Source: Smittium mucronatum (lineage: Eukaryota > Kickxellomycota > Harpellomycetes > Harpellales > Legeriomycetaceae). Taken from it: DNA of 64,000 nt. Shown here piece by piece: positions 1 to 14,115 of this stretch (positions within the stretch are counted from its first letter, which is position 1; each line of letters begins with the position of its first letter). Both the position numbers and the translations under genes were made by a program. The notes under the pieces are model-generated. The model did not search any database. It was not told where the DNA came from and saw nothing but the letters and a program-made list of their open reading frames with translations. The stretch lies in contig LSSL01000059.1 in the NCBI GenBank assembly GCA_001953115.1, positions 18,358-82,357 on the forward strand. The letters are read 5' to 3'.

Positions 1-3000
1 TTTTTTTAGTTGTTTAATATTATTATAAGTAAAAATACGATATATTTTTTTATAAAACATAAAATAAAATAATTCAAAATTACAAAAGTAAAATTTGATA
101 CATATAAAAATAAATGGAATTAAATGTACAATTAAATATATTTTTTAAAAAATATTAAGACTAATTTTCCTTTTTTGAAATTTTTTAGTGATTAATTAAA
201 AAAAAAAAAAAATTAAATAAGGCACACAATAGGAATATTAGCGATAAATTGATTCAAATCAAATAACTAAACCAATTTTTGAACATCTTTATGATCTTTA
301 ATTATATTTAAAATTATAGTTATATAAAATATCCATAATTTTGGGAATAACCCATTTTATTATTTTTTAAATCCCCTCCCCGTCTTTTAGCTTATCTTTT
401 TAATAAACCGGGTTCCCTGATATAATTTTTTTCTAAATAAGATAAAAAAAATAGATGAAGCCTGAAAAATTATCAAATTATAGAAAATTCGTACATGGTC
501 GATTTTTTCTCTGTCATTTTTTTCTGTGAATTTCGAAAAAATTCAGCAAATTAATTATGAATACGCTAAATCGAACAGTTTTTTTGGTTTTATTATTCAA
601 TCAATGTTTCATCGAAAAAATTATTATTCAATTTGTGAACTCATTAAAATTATGAAAGAATTTTTTCGTTAGTTAAAATTTTTTATTTGACAGTTAACTA
701 GAATTATCCAATTATTGGCATTTATAGTTTATTAAATATTTTAATTATAGGATAGTAGTGAAATTATCACAATAAAGTACGTTTAACGAATTAAGTATTC
801 AAAATAAGTAATTTTTTCGAGTTAACTCTAAATATGTGGGAGATCAAATTGTATTTTTGATTAATTAAATAAATGAAGACAAATTAATAAATAAACTGAT
901 CCATAAAATCAAAATGACGCTTTTGTATTAAATATGGGGTTTAAAGTTTTCAAATAAAGTAATGACATAAAAAAATAGACATAAAGCTTATGGAAAAAGT
1001 AATTTGAAAAATGTACACTTATTAAATAATTGAAGGAGTTATTTTGATGTAACTACATGGATTAGGGAATTTGATAGAAATTAAATAAAAAAATATTAAT
1101 AGTTTTTTTTAACTAATTATGACTAGTAATTTTAGAAATAAGATATAGTATTTTTTATACGTAGTTCTTTTTATCATAATACTTGCTAATTAGTAGTCCA
1201 AATTTTTTTGTGGATTATCGCTCGTTGGTACTTAAAATATCCAATGGAATGAATATGCTAGCAAGTTTTGTTTTTTTTAAACCCTAAAGATTTTTAATCT
1301 GTTTATATAGATTTCACTATTTAGCTTTTTAGCTTTTTCTATATTTAGCTCTTTCAGGTTCATAAGATGATTTGAGCTTCTAGTTATTTCATCTTCATTT
1401 CCCATTAGAATATTAAATCAATTAAACTAATTATATAGAATTATTTCAAATATTTTTTTTAATTGAACAAGAAAAAATGTGCATTTTTGAGTCTATAGTC
1501 CTAAAATATTTTAATAAACATTAGCTAATTGTAAATTTATACTATTTTTTGAAGACGAAATAGTAAAAAGCCTACTTCCAATTGATCAACATGTAACTTC
1601 GTCCGACTTTTTCCCAATAAAATTTTCTTTTGTTGATTTCCCCTTAGTCTTTTACTTTAAAATTCTCACTATGCTTTGAATAGACGAATCCAAAAACTAA
1701 ATTTGTAGATTAAAATCAAGTAGCTAATGGAATATATATTTTTAATATAAGGGAACCAAAGTATGGCAAAATTTAGATATTAATGATTACACAATTAAGA
1801 AGTCTGGCTGTTAAAGGGCTAAAAAAGGATCATTTTATTCGGATAATTTTATCTTATTGGCTTTTATATTTTTTTATTGGCTGAATTGAAAAGATTTTGA
1901 CTAATCAAATATCTTTTTCTATTATAATTCATAAAAAAGCATCAATTTCATAAAAAATGTGTTATTTCATAAAAACTGAGTTTGTTCATAAAGCCTAGAT
2001 TTTCAATAAAAACCATGGGGAATTAACAGAAATTTTTTTTTGATTTTATTTCTCAGTTATTCAGAAATTGAATCAGAAATTAATAAAGAAAACACGAATT
2101 TGTTTAATTAATATCTAGTAACTAATTAAGTTGATAAAAGAATTTTTTAGACCAATAAATTCAAAATAACTCGAAAATATTACTTATTTCGAATATTTAA
2201 TTCGTTAAACCTACTTTATTACGATAATTTCTCTAGTGATAGCTTTGATTTATCTAAATATCCTTAAAGAGACAACACAAGACATATTTGATTGAAAAAA
2301 TTATTTTTTTAATCAAGAATAATAGCCTTTTAATTTTTCAATTTAAATTTATTATGGTTTAATTTTTTTTCAGCCAAAAGAAAAAAAATCCAACTTTTGT
2401 ATTTTCAAATAAACTTGAAGGCGAAAAAGACTAATAAGAAATATATTCCATACACATTTTTCCAGAATTTGACGGAAATTTATAGAAATTATCAATTTTT
2501 TTCAATTTTATCTACTGATCAACACCAAATTAAGCTTAAACACATCAAGCCGTGGAACTGATTTAAATTTTTTAACTTATGAATTGAATTTTTAAAAAAC
2601 TTTTCTTTTAAAATTCAATTAAAAAAAATATAAATAATTTATTTTTTATTACAGGAATTTTTTATTAAATTTAATTTATGGATGTTTAAATATTATATTT
2701 ATTCGATTTTTGAATTAATTATATATTAAAAATTTTAAAATTATATAATAAAAAAATAAAGCCACAGAGTCAACAAAAAGTAATCAATTTGAAATTTTAA
2801 TTTTAATTTTAATATAGTTATAATACAATTATATCGAAAAGATCTTTATTTATAAAATTTTTTACAAAATTTTTTCAGATAATGAAGATTATTATATAAA
2901 AAAAAATATAATTATTTCAAAATTAATAATTAATTATAACAAAAAGTTTATTTATTATAGATAATTGTTGGTTATTTCCTTTAAATATTATTAAAAATCA

Positions 3001-6000
3001 ATTAATATTTTAAAAAACGATTATTAATTTCTAAGAAAATCATCTTTCACCAAGATTAAAAACTATTTTTTAAATTTTTTTTTGAAAAAATGTATGGTTA
3101 GACCAAATCAAAAAATTATTAATTCGAATAGGTATTTTTTTTATATGATTTTCAAATTTTCACAGTTCAAAATTTTATAAAGATAAATATATTAAATTTT
3201 TTCTTTAATAAAAAGATATTTCAAATACTCTAATTTAAATATTAAGAAATTTTTCAAAATGAATTTTTTGAAAAAAAATAATATTTGGATTATATAAAAA
3301 TCAATAACTTAAATTAAGTCGGATTTAAAACATCCTAAAATTATAAAATCGGTTCATTTTTCTCAGAAAAAAAATATTAAATAGGATTTCACATTTTCTT
3401 CTGAAAATATTTGATATTTTAACAGAATTTTCTTTAATAAACGTTTAATTTAATGAAAAAATTATTTTTTTCTCATTTTAATCTACTATATTTGACTATT
3501 TTTATCTGAATTTATTTCTAAAGGCATAATTTTATTGTTTTTCAGCATTTATTAAATCTAAAATTACAAGAGAGATTTAATCATAAAGTTTTTACTCTTC
3601 ATATAAATTTATTTTTAAGAAAGCAAAAATATAAGTTTTTTTTAGCAATAAGTTTAAATATCGAATTTTGACCAAATTTTTAATCCGATTACACCCTCAT
3701 TACCGAAATTTTGTTTTTTGTTATAAAATATTGCTTATTTATTTTATTAATATGGTTTTGCATTAAATTAATTTTAAAAGAGGTGAAATTTTGTTTTACC
3801 TCTAATAAATTATGAATTATTTTATAATCTAAAAAATATTTGTGATTATAAATTAAAAAAGATCATAAAAGAGAAGATTATTACAAGTAAATTTTTATCT
3901 AATCTATCTCAAAGCATTTTATATAGTTACTATAGTAAAATTATATAATTCATATTTTTTAGTATAAAATAAAATTAATGGAAAATAGAAAATTTTAAAT
4001 TTATATCATAAATTATGTTTTCCATTTTTTTCTATGTATGTATTTTTTGAGACATTGAAAAATTGTTTCAATTTTTTTTTATTAAATAGTTAAATATATA
4101 TTAATGATAAAAAAGTAGAGATGACTCCTAGAGAAAGGATATGTACATATTTTGATGAGAAATTTAGAAAATTTATCTTTAAAACCTTTTCAGTTTAATT
4201 TATAATGAGAATTGACTTATGGGGGTTATAAAAAGCATCGGAAAGTTGGGATTATTTAATATAAATTTGTTTAGTGTGATCTAAAAAATACTTATTCATT
4301 GAAGCATATAGGAATTTAAACTTTTTTATTTAAATTTTTAAATTTTATGTCAAAATTAAAAATTCTTTTTAGGAGGTAATTCTATAATTTATTCCAAATA
4401 TGTCCCACGAACATAGAAAATCAATAAATTTAAAAAATGAAGCTTATTGTAAAACATTTTTTCATTATTTTATCAAACAATTTAATTAAAAAGATTTGAA
4501 GAATGCTCTAGATTTTACTTTGTTTTATTAGGAATCCCTTAGCAAAAAAAAAAAATTGAAAGAATAAAAATTTATAAATTTAAATTTATATAAAAGAAAA
4601 GGGAAGAAGATAACGTTAAAGTTTAATTAAAAGCAGGATTGTTGGTTTTAGACATTTATCTGTTTAAATAATGCTTAAATTTTTGCTCCCACAGACTAAA
4701 TTTAATTACCAATATAAATAAAAAAGATGTATTTTTCGCTTTATGTATTTCTTTAAATTAAAATCTCATTCGGTTTATAAAAAAAATAATAAATGTATAA
4801 AATTAAATTTTCATTTATAAAAATGTTTAAAACACTAAAAAAAATAAAATGATATGAAAATATTCCTCTTAACTCTAATTAATTCCATTCTGATATTTTA
4901 ATACTCGAAATAATGCTGAAAATGGTGAAATAAACTCAGGAAGTAATTCAAAACATTCAATCCCCAGGAAACTCAGTTAAAATATTTTTTTTTCAATAGT
5001 CAAAAACCAGAATGGAAAATCAGAATATCAATTAATTTTTATTTTTATTTATATTTATAATTTTTGATTACAAGATTTTTTTTTGTAAATTTTCAGTGGC
5101 TTTTTATAAATGTTATATCTCTAAAATCGATTAATTAGAAATAAAATAAGACATCAAACAGTTGAAATTTCTGAAATATTTAATTTAACTTCCATTCTTT
5201 TATTTATTATAGATAATAGTTTATTGCATATTTTCTAATATAGATATTATTAATAATTCCCCTCAATTTTTTTCCACCGATGTTACTAATAGAGTTTTAT
5301 TTAAAACAGATTTAATGAACCTTATACTCTAATAAAGATGAAAATCACAAAAAAAATACCATATGTAGTTATATGTTGATAGCGAATACCAGGAAAAAAA
5401 AATATGGAAATAGGTAAATTTGATTATTTTATATATTTTCTTTATAATTTGTAGTGATTATAGAGTTAAATGATGAATATTAGATATTTGATTTTCTAAT
5501 GTATTTATTTAGACAATTATTTTTAATAAATGCAAGTAAATATTATTTTTAAATTTTTATCTTTTTTCGAGAGCTCCATTCATATATAATAATCATTTTA
5601 AAGCAATATAATATTACTTTAACAAAAGAGTTTTTTTTAAACAGTAAGATGAATTAAATTTTGATATCTTAAAATAGAATAATAATTAGATAGATTATAT
5701 ATTTAGTTGAATAAAATGATATTATAGCATTTTCAAAGATTTTGAAACGCTTAATGACATTAATAAAAATCGTAATTTTTATGGATAAAACTTTTTTGAT
5801 ACTAATATTAAACCAATCGACCCGATTATATACGTTAATACTAAATTAATGGCAAAAAATATTAAAATACTATATTAATCGTTTTTAAAAGTGAATTCAT
5901 AATTTATACGCATATTTTATATTGTTTAAAATATTTTTATTAGGAAATATATTTTTATTATAATCTTAATATTCTCTGACTAAACGATCATAAAATATAT

Positions 6001-6784
6001 TTTTAGCTAAATTTCTAATATTGAACGCGATATAAGTATTATAATTTTGTGATTAAAATTTATTATTTAGGTAGAAACTTATTTTCAAAATTATAAAGGT
6101 AACAATTCATTAAATTCAGAGAAACTTCTCAAAATTTATTCTTTTAAAGTTAATTAAAAATATGTAATATCATATTTCTAAAAAATAGTATTTTTTTCAT
6201 TGTTTACTCAAATAAATTTCATTGGAAATAATTAATTTCTATTGTATTTTTAGTTCTTTAAAAAAATAATTAATATATATTATTATATTTAGACCAATAC
6301 GTCGTTTTTTATTACAATAATTTGGCATTTTTATTTGTTATTATTATTTTTTCTAATTTTTTTTTTATGTTCTATTCTTAATTTTATTGGACTCTTGCTT
6401 AAAATAACTTATTTGAAAATAGTTTACAAATAAAGTCAATATTAATACACAAAATATTCCAATCCCAATGAATTGGAAAAATTCTAACGAAGAAAAAACC
6501 ATTTTTATCAATGAGCTCCATATAAATAATAATAAGTAATGGATTAAAATTAAATTAATATCCATATAATATAATGAAAAATCAATAATACGCCGATTAA
6601 ATTAGAAAAAAAAATGTTGATATTTGAAAATAGGGTTTTATTATTATTTTTAAAAGTTAGACCATATTTTATACTATAATAAAATATTAATTCGAACTTC
6701 ATGTATAAATTGGCCAATAATAGTTTTTTAGATAAACGAATTATAGAAAATATAGAATAAAAATTAAGAATTTCGAAAAAAGCA
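1..6784. other. AT-rich region without recognisable gene
   Basis: This stretch is almost all A and T, with frequent stops in all frames. The longest open frames are about 60 codons and have the Phe/Ile/Lys/Asn composition expected from base content alone. I see no splice-linked exon series, transposase motif or RNA gene. Scattered short homopolymer and AT microsatellite tracts are the only visible structure. Confidence 0.7.
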
Positions 6785-7417
6785 ATTTTTTGTATAATGG
6801 AATTTTATTGTAAGATGACTTCATCAAAAATTATATTAAAAAATATATGAAAAAAAGAAAAAGACTTATAGAAAAGACTATTATCACAACTAAAATAATC
6901 TTCTCCGCCTGACTACCGGCTGTGAACCTACGGAAAAAGGGTTCATTCTACCAACCAAAGACCCCCCTGGCATTTCCTCAAGTAGAATGGATGACTGAGG
7001 TTACATGCAGTCAAAAATTATTCTCTCTGTTAAAAAGAAATATTTTGATGAAGCTATTGAGCTCCTAGCGAGAATCTATTTTTAACAGAATTAATAAAAT
7101 TGGGCTCCTACCAAAACGTGGGGTTGATCTACATTGCTTTCCTAAAAATGTCTGTTGGAGGCTGAGATCCGTCTGACTGTCAAACGCTGAACTTGTGCAC
7201 TATACTATGTCTCAGTTGTGCCAAACGACTATTTCCTTCTGTTTCGAGATGTTTTTCCTCTGGAATCGCTGTCTTCCGAATCGCTGTGCATTGTGCGCTG
7301 TATTCACTACTCCCAATCAAAAATAGTAAAACGCTGTGTGAAATTTTAGTTTAGTGTACTTCAAAAAGTACAATAACAAGCCCCTAAACCATGGCAAGGT
7401 ATTCCACTCTTAAGGTT
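6785..7417 (-). mobile_element. Family A retroposon-like repeat, copy 1
   Basis: This roughly 633-base segment has clearly higher GC than its surroundings. It matches 49827-50458 in reverse complement over its whole length, and also the two halves of the copy at 24101-25777. Read on the minus strand, it starts near 7417 with a TTAAGAGTG-type motif. It ends near 6785 with ACAATAAAATTCC followed by a short A run, as in retroposed transcripts ending in an A tail. No long ORF is present. The 5' hairpin seen in the 49.8 kb copy is partly decayed here. It could be a SINE, a retroposed non-coding RNA, or the deleted derivative of a larger element that carries the family B segment. Membership of the repeat family is secure; the class is inference. 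Confidence 0.75.
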
Positions 7418-8312
7418 ATATCATTTTTCGCTGCCAATGATTCTTTAGAAATACTTTATTTATGAGAATTTTGTTAATTTTGAAAAATAAGTTTCAGAAA
7501 TAACTCAGTCTTCTCAATTAAGAATAGAGTTTTAGTCATTAAATTAAGTGTATAATTTAGAATATTAAACAAAAAGTACATCAATATTTAGCATGAATAT
7601 TATTTTTAAAATAATAGCTGAAATAGGGAGTTTTTTTTTAAGGTGATAAACAAATAATTAAATATAAAAATAAAAAAAGCGTCAATATCTTCTATGTATT
7701 TTAAATAGTTTGGTATTTTAGCGCGATTTTATCTACTGTGTGACTTTTGGATCCCGCATATTTTTGTTTTTTATTATTTAAATAAGTTTTTTTTTCATTT
7801 GGCATTTCTCCAAATAAAATTTGACAAAATATGAGATTAAATTTATGACATCTAATGGAAAATTATAAAGATTTTTAACACTTAGAAGTAATTTTTTATA
7901 AAGAAACTCATTTTTTGACCGAATAAAATTTTTCATTTAATAAAATGACTGTTTATTGGATCGTAGAAGTGTAAAAAAAACTTCTCAATTTGGCTAAAGG
8001 AAGTATAATTTTTTTAAAAATACATAAAAAATTTCAAGCGCAGCGGTTAAATCGTGTCTATAATTTTTTTAAAAACGCCACAGAATACTATTAAAAAAAA
8101 CATTGTACCAAAAGATATAATTCCAATATATATAAATTTTATTTTGAGTAAGTTAAGAAGTTATTGCTTAATTTTCATTTTATTATTATTTTCTTTTGCA
8201 GATTCAATTTCGAATTTAAATCGAATAATTTTACATTTTTAAATGTTTTTGGTTTTTTTTTCAAAAACCTTTAAATTATTTTCTCTAATCAATTGGTATT
8301 CCAATTAAGCCT
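7418..8312. other. AT-rich spacer
   Basis: Low-GC spacer between family A copy 1 and the hexamer microsatellite. A 62-codon open frame at 8054-8242 has only base-composition-like residues and no splice context that would make it a convincing exon. Confidence 0.6.
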
Positions 8313-8420
8313 GCGATTGCGATTGCGATTGCGATTGCGATTGCGATTGCGATTGCGATTGCGATTGCGATTGCGATTGCGATTGCGATTGCGATTGCGA
8401 TTGCTATTGCTATTGCTATT
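8313..8420 (+). repeat. (GCGATT)15 then (GCTATT)3 hexamer microsatellite
   Basis: Fifteen uninterrupted GCGATT units (8313-8402) are followed by three GCTATT units (8403-8420). The hexamer would encode alternating dipeptides in any frame (Ala-Ile, Arg-Leu or Cys-Asp on the plus strand), but no credible exon surrounds it. Half of each GCGATT unit is G or C, a sharp contrast with the flanking sequence. Confidence 0.97.
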
Positions 8421-11400
8421 TCATTTAAATCGACATTCGTACTCATTTTTGATATAAAATATGCACTTGTTTTTTTAATATATATATATCATAAATATTT
8501 AATTTTATCATTTTATCTTTAATTTTTATATGAATAGACAAATTTTCACCTTACAATTAATTTGCATACATTAGTGACATCACATATTTCGGGGGTTTTT
8601 TTGTAAAATAAATGTTATCACTTAATCTTAAGAATTTTTTGGTAATATGAAATTATATAAATAAATTTAACCTATAGGTATTTCACAATTTTATTTATCT
8701 TTTTGTAAACGCATTTATTTAAAAATTTATCTTTATTTTTTGAAAAATCTCCAGCTTAGTTCATTGATGTTTCAACAGAAGCTGGAAAATTTATTATTAC
8801 ATTTATTTATTTTATATTTTTTTTATTGAATTTACTTTATAATAGTACCACTGTTTTATTATAAAAATCCGATAAATTTTTTATTTTTATTATTATTAGG
8901 TAATTTATGTTCCATTCATAATATTTAAATAATTCATGTCTCGATTAATATTAAAAGATTGTAAAAAAAATAAATCAAGGATAAATGTTAATAGAAATTG
9001 GATTTTAAAAATAACTCGAATCTAAATAAAGTTTTAGTTCATCAAAAAACTACATTTCATTTACAAACTCATTCGCAACTTAATTTAGCGGCAACCACAA
9101 AAAAAAAATGCACACTCAAAAAAAAAAAAATTACATCACGATTGTAATTGCGAAAAATTTTTCGATCGCATCTTTAACTCAATAAGTGTTATAAGCTGCA
9201 ATTAAAAACCGAATTAACACAAAATATAATTAAATCTAAATTAAATTAATATTTATCCTAACCAATTAAAACATATTTTAAATTCATCTATTTATTTTTT
9301 TCAGCATGGAAATCATTATATTCGTATATTCTGGCTCTTTTTCAAAACCAGAAAAATGATATACCTTTTATAACTTAAATTTTCAATTTTTTTAGCTATT
9401 CTCGACTTTTAATAGCCTAATTTTATAATTATTTTTGCTTTTAATGAATAAGCCAGTAAAAAGTACTTATAGTAAAGATAAAATGCTATTGATTCAACAT
9501 TATAATTATTTTACAGATGAATGACTATAAATTTTTAAAGATTTTCTTTACTTTTCGTTTTATATTTTACGTTTAATCGCGCAATAATTACCTATTTTTG
9601 CTTAGTAAAATAACAAATCCAAAAAATTTATAAGGCTAAATTCAAGTAATATGGGATATTTTTTTAAAAGTGAGATGTTAGTTTTAATAATAACTATAGG
9701 TCGGTTTCTTAATTAATTTTAATTGGATGGATTCAAAGAAAAATTGAAATGCATAGGAATAAATTTATTGTTTGAGATTTTTTCGATTCTTTTTAATAGT
9801 CAAATTACAAAATTTTATCCAATAAAATACAATATATAATTTTGGCATTGGCCAATATAATCCATGGATACATTAAACGCAAATAACTTGAAAAATACTG
9901 CAGAAAAAGATATCCAAGTTATCTGCATGCGTAACTGCAATAGTATGTTAACATGGAACTTGGAAAACTGCATTCTCAAAAAAGGGCGCCCCCAAAAAAA
10001 TAGGGATCCTTTTTGAGATGGTTATCCTAAGATAATCGGGTAAGACACTATCTTAAATGCATTTATTTTGACACTAATACATAATGTGTTAATGTTTTTG
10101 AAATTTGAGTATATAATCAATGAAATTGTATTAAATTTGATAAATAAAATTCATTCATCATTATATTTGGCTCAGAATCGATTTAAATCATTTATACGCA
10201 AATATTTTTAAATTATTGGCTGTAATAAACAAACGAAATTAAATCATCAAATCAAATCAAACTTTTATTTTGTTTTTGATTTTTTTTGTAATAATTTCAA
10301 GTTATCATCAGAAATAGATGATTAAATATCAAATAATCTAGAGGGTGGGTTCAAAAAAAAATAACGAAATTATTTAATAAAAAATTGGTGTGGAGTGGGG
10401 GGGGGGGTTAAATATATTTTTGATTCTAATATAATTATTAATAAAAATAGGTTCCTGAATTCTGCAGTATCCCAATCACGATTTCCGATGACAAAATGCG
10501 AACCTGAATGTCGATTTAATAAAATAATAAGAAATTTATAAGCTAATACACAATGAATTCTTTAAAAATTATATCGAATTACATTTAAATCATATATTTT
10601 TTTTAAAAAAGAAATGCTAATTTAAAAATTTTCAAAAATATAATCATTAAAAATTAAACGACTACTATTTTGACTTATAATTATAATTAATATTAATTCT
10701 TCCAAATATAACAAAAAAATAATATGTGCACAATTTTAATTTAATTTTTTCTTCTTTTCTAAAAAATTAATTAAAAATTCAGTTTTTTTGAACTGAGTAT
10801 ATAGTATTTATTCATTAAGAATAAAGATGAATTTTTTTATATAGAAATTTTAGTTTCGATTTCTGAAAAAACATTTCTAAATAAACTGAATCAGACTATG
10901 CTTATATAAAATGTTTTGTTTTCTAATTCTTATTAAAGCTAAAACCATCACTTTTCTTGAAATTTTTAATATGAAAAATTTAAAAATTAAGGTTAATTGG
11001 TAAATTTTATTTATAAGTTTTTGAAATCTAGTTAATATCTGAAAGCTGAGTGCCATATTTTGTGTCATTTATTTGCTATAAATAATTTTGATAAACAAAA
11101 TCATTGTTATAAATTTTAAAAAAAATTCAAAAAGTTAAAAACGAGGAGATTTTTTGTCTCAATGATTAGTTAGAGCTCAAGATATGCTGTCAAAGCCTTC
11201 TTAATGTTGAAAACAATAGATAAAAAAATATTATAATAATTATTGAAGATTTTTTTCAGAGTTCAATATCTTTTAACTTTTCAAAAAAGTGAATTATTGA
11301 AAAATAAAAAGAAAATAATTTAAATGGATGAATTATTTTAATTGATATGCGAAAGTATAAAAAATGGTAAAAAATATACAATCGATTTGAGAGAGAAGTA

Positions 11401-12427
11401 TTACGGCTCCAAAATCATTTTTTATCTACCCCTATATGTTCATCAATGATAATCCCACCAATATATATATCAAATCCACATTTAACACAAATTTATCGCT
11501 ATTTATAAATCATCACACACCTTTTAAATCAGTAAAAAAAATATTCTAAAATTGATTAATCTTAAAGTAGAATTTTTCAAGAAGCAGTAAAACCCACATC
11601 ATGTATCACCTATATTCTAAAGGCAAAACGATCCCAACTCAAATTTTAAAATAAAAAAATGCTTTAAAGTAGCATATTTAACAGAAAAAACTAATTTACC
11701 TATATATTAATTAAGATTTATTGATCATCTTCAGGGATTTCCTGTTATGAATTTCGAATTAATTCCATTATTTTGATATGATTTGATTGAGAATTTTTCT
11801 CCATTGCAGATTATATTTCGATTTAGATTTGGCTTTCTTGCTCGATTTAATACTTCTTAGCTCGTTTTTCAACTCTACATTCAACTCTAAAATCTATAAT
11901 TCAATAATTCTGGATATTAAGACTGCTTATTACTGATAATAATAATTTTCCTGATTCCATATTAAAATAAAAATATGACTTAGGATTTTTCACTATCATT
12001 TTTTCAAGATTTGATCTCCGCGATCCACCATAATAAATTTTAAATCTAACATCAACATATTTTGAGTTGTTAGCCTGGTTTACACTTGATATTTCATAGA
12101 AATATACAATAAGTTCTTAGATAATATCTATATCTCTTTTTAGCATAGCTTTATCCAACCATCTAGAAAGCATACTAAATTTTTAAAAAAGAATTAAATT
12201 TTTTGATATAAAAAAATGTATTGTAAGAAAAATACCAAAATTCCCATAACAACACTTTTACCGTGATAATCAATGAAATAGTTTAGAGAAAAGTATCTCC
12301 CGGGTTTTTGTCTTATTTCTCCAAATATCGAATTCAAAAGCACGAATGAAAGAAAATGAGAGCCTGAATCGATCCATATTTAGCACTTTTTCAATGCGAG
12401 ATAAAAATAGAGTTTTCAGAATATCCA
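8421..12427. other. AT-rich region without recognisable gene
   Basis: No supported gene. The region contains a short less AT-rich patch around 9890-10040 and a run of G near 10397-10407, neither of which I can assign to a feature. Open frames, for example the 63-codon one at 10877-11068 on the minus strand, look random. Confidence 0.6.
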
Positions 12428-13510
12428 TCAATAAACCGAAAGCATATTTTGAGTCATGTTTAGGAATATTAAAAATGTATTATCATATTTATAATTCAAA
12501 GCGCCGTCATTTTCAAGATATATAGTAGAAAATCCCAAGTTCGAAATTTGAGATTTTTTATAGAACGACGTGCTAGTTTCAACTGGACTACCCCCTATCC
12601 GAAAATTTTCCTTAGGTTCCAATATAATTATACAATAATTTTCTCCAAGATGTTTACAACAGCTGATATATGCTTTTTCCTGAAGTTCTTTGATTTTTTT
12701 GTGGTCAATGTACGTATTAATTTCTTATTCTAATTTTTTATACTGCTCACTGGATTCAATGATATCGATACCTTTTAGAATGTTGATATTTTTGTGACCC
12801 TTATATCAGATTGGACACATGTCTGTTATTCTCATGGGCTTTTTAAAGCTTTTTGGGGACATTTTATAGAATGAAATTAGATCTATTTCCAAGTCTTGAT
12901 TTTCTCGTATCATTTCTTTATATTTTTCATATTTGGTGCTTTCGTGATAATAAATCGGTACTTTAACTGACAAAATTTCAATATTCTTAATGAGGAAAAC
13001 TTTATTGCTTATCCTTATATTATCTAATAAATATTTCTCAACGTTTTCTTTGGGTTTTTTTGATTCCGAAGTTGATAATTTTTTTTGATAATTTTTTTTG
13101 GAGCCAGATTCAAAAAAACCAGACTCAAATAATTTTACGGCTTTTGTATATTGTCTATTCGAAAATTCAAAGCCGAAATTTCTTAGATCAGTTCTTTTAT
13201 ATACCTAATAAACTAAATGTAGATTATTGGATCTATCCTAACTAAATTTAGGCAAGCTACAATGTATATTTAATATATTTTTTAGAACTCTTATTTCGTT
13301 AAATTCGTTCGAAACACTCCTGTAAAATACCCTTTCTATTTTTGATATGTTAAAAAAATAACTATATAAGGCCGTTTTAATTCCTTTCGATATAGATATA
13401 GCTACTTGGTCAAAATTTTAAAAATTTGACCTTTTTTTGTCTTAATCATATCTTCAAATCCAACTTCAGTGGATTCATTGTCATAGATACAATTATTTAA
13501 AATTTTCATT
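12428..13510 (-). pseudogene. Decayed mobile-element ORF of unnamed family
   Basis: Minus-strand translation gives a broken series of protein-like blocks, in order: NESTEVGFEDM near 13480; a block beginning RNFGFEFSNRQYTKAVKLFE near 13190; ISNKVFLIKN near 13000; a block with YYHESTKYEKY near 12950; SFKKPMRITDMCPI near 12830, directly followed by a stop; and a final 64-residue open block (12622-12428) containing ENFRIGGSPVETSTSFYKK. Stops and frameshifts separate the blocks. The order (basic helical region, a Cys motif, then a GG-rich block starting NYCIIILEPKENF) recalls repetitive ORFs in fungal and animal genomes that I cannot name with confidence. The product may have been a transposase with a DDE-like core, but no catalytic triad can be assigned. 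Mixed residue use and a lower AT bias support former coding. Confidence 0.5.
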
Positions 13511-13948
13511 CTGTATTATTGAAATTTGAAAATATATTGATATCGAGAAAAAAAAATTCGTTCAAATTCAAATGATTTTTGAGACAAAAAAAGAGTTCCA
13601 TCTTTTATCAAGTTTTCCATTAAAGAAAACCAAAATTCCGATTTTTTTTAACATTCCAAGAATCTATTTTTTCAAATATGTTTTTCCATCAATTAAAGTA
13701 ATCTTGATCAGAGTATGGAAACCGAAAACGAAATCTGGTTTTTTTTTTTAAAAAAAAAACTCAAAAAAATCGACCAATGTTATACTTCGTATTACAAATT
13801 TGAAATCATACATAAAAGAGAATTTGCAACTCTTACTAGTAAATTGTCTCACTTTCTTTAGAATCTCTCATATATACAATAAAGATAACAGAATTGCATA
13901 GTCTCAAAACCACATGAAATTAATATATCCCTATTTTTTGTAAGTTAT

Positions 13949-14111
13949 CCCTTTCAGGGCCCAAATTTTAGCTTCAATCCTATTCGTGTGAATTAAATCT
14001 TTCAATTGGCCCTCTTCTTTATCTATCGAATGAAATAAAAATAATATTGATCTAATGAATTTATCGAGCAAAAAGTGATAGCCATTATTTGTACCATTTC
14101 TTCTGAAAGGG
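13949..14111. mobile_element. TTAA-type MITE, copy 1 (163 bp)
   Basis: The left end CCCTTTCAGGGC and right end TTCTGAAAGGG form terminal inverted repeats. TTAT and TTAA flank the ends, consistent with a TTAA target duplication carrying one change. The interior resembles the 164-base element at 23867-24030 along its length. TTAA targets and CCC..GGG ends are typical of piggyBac-superfamily derivatives. There is no ORF, so it would be non-autonomous. Confidence 0.6.
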
Positions 14112-14115
14112 TTAA

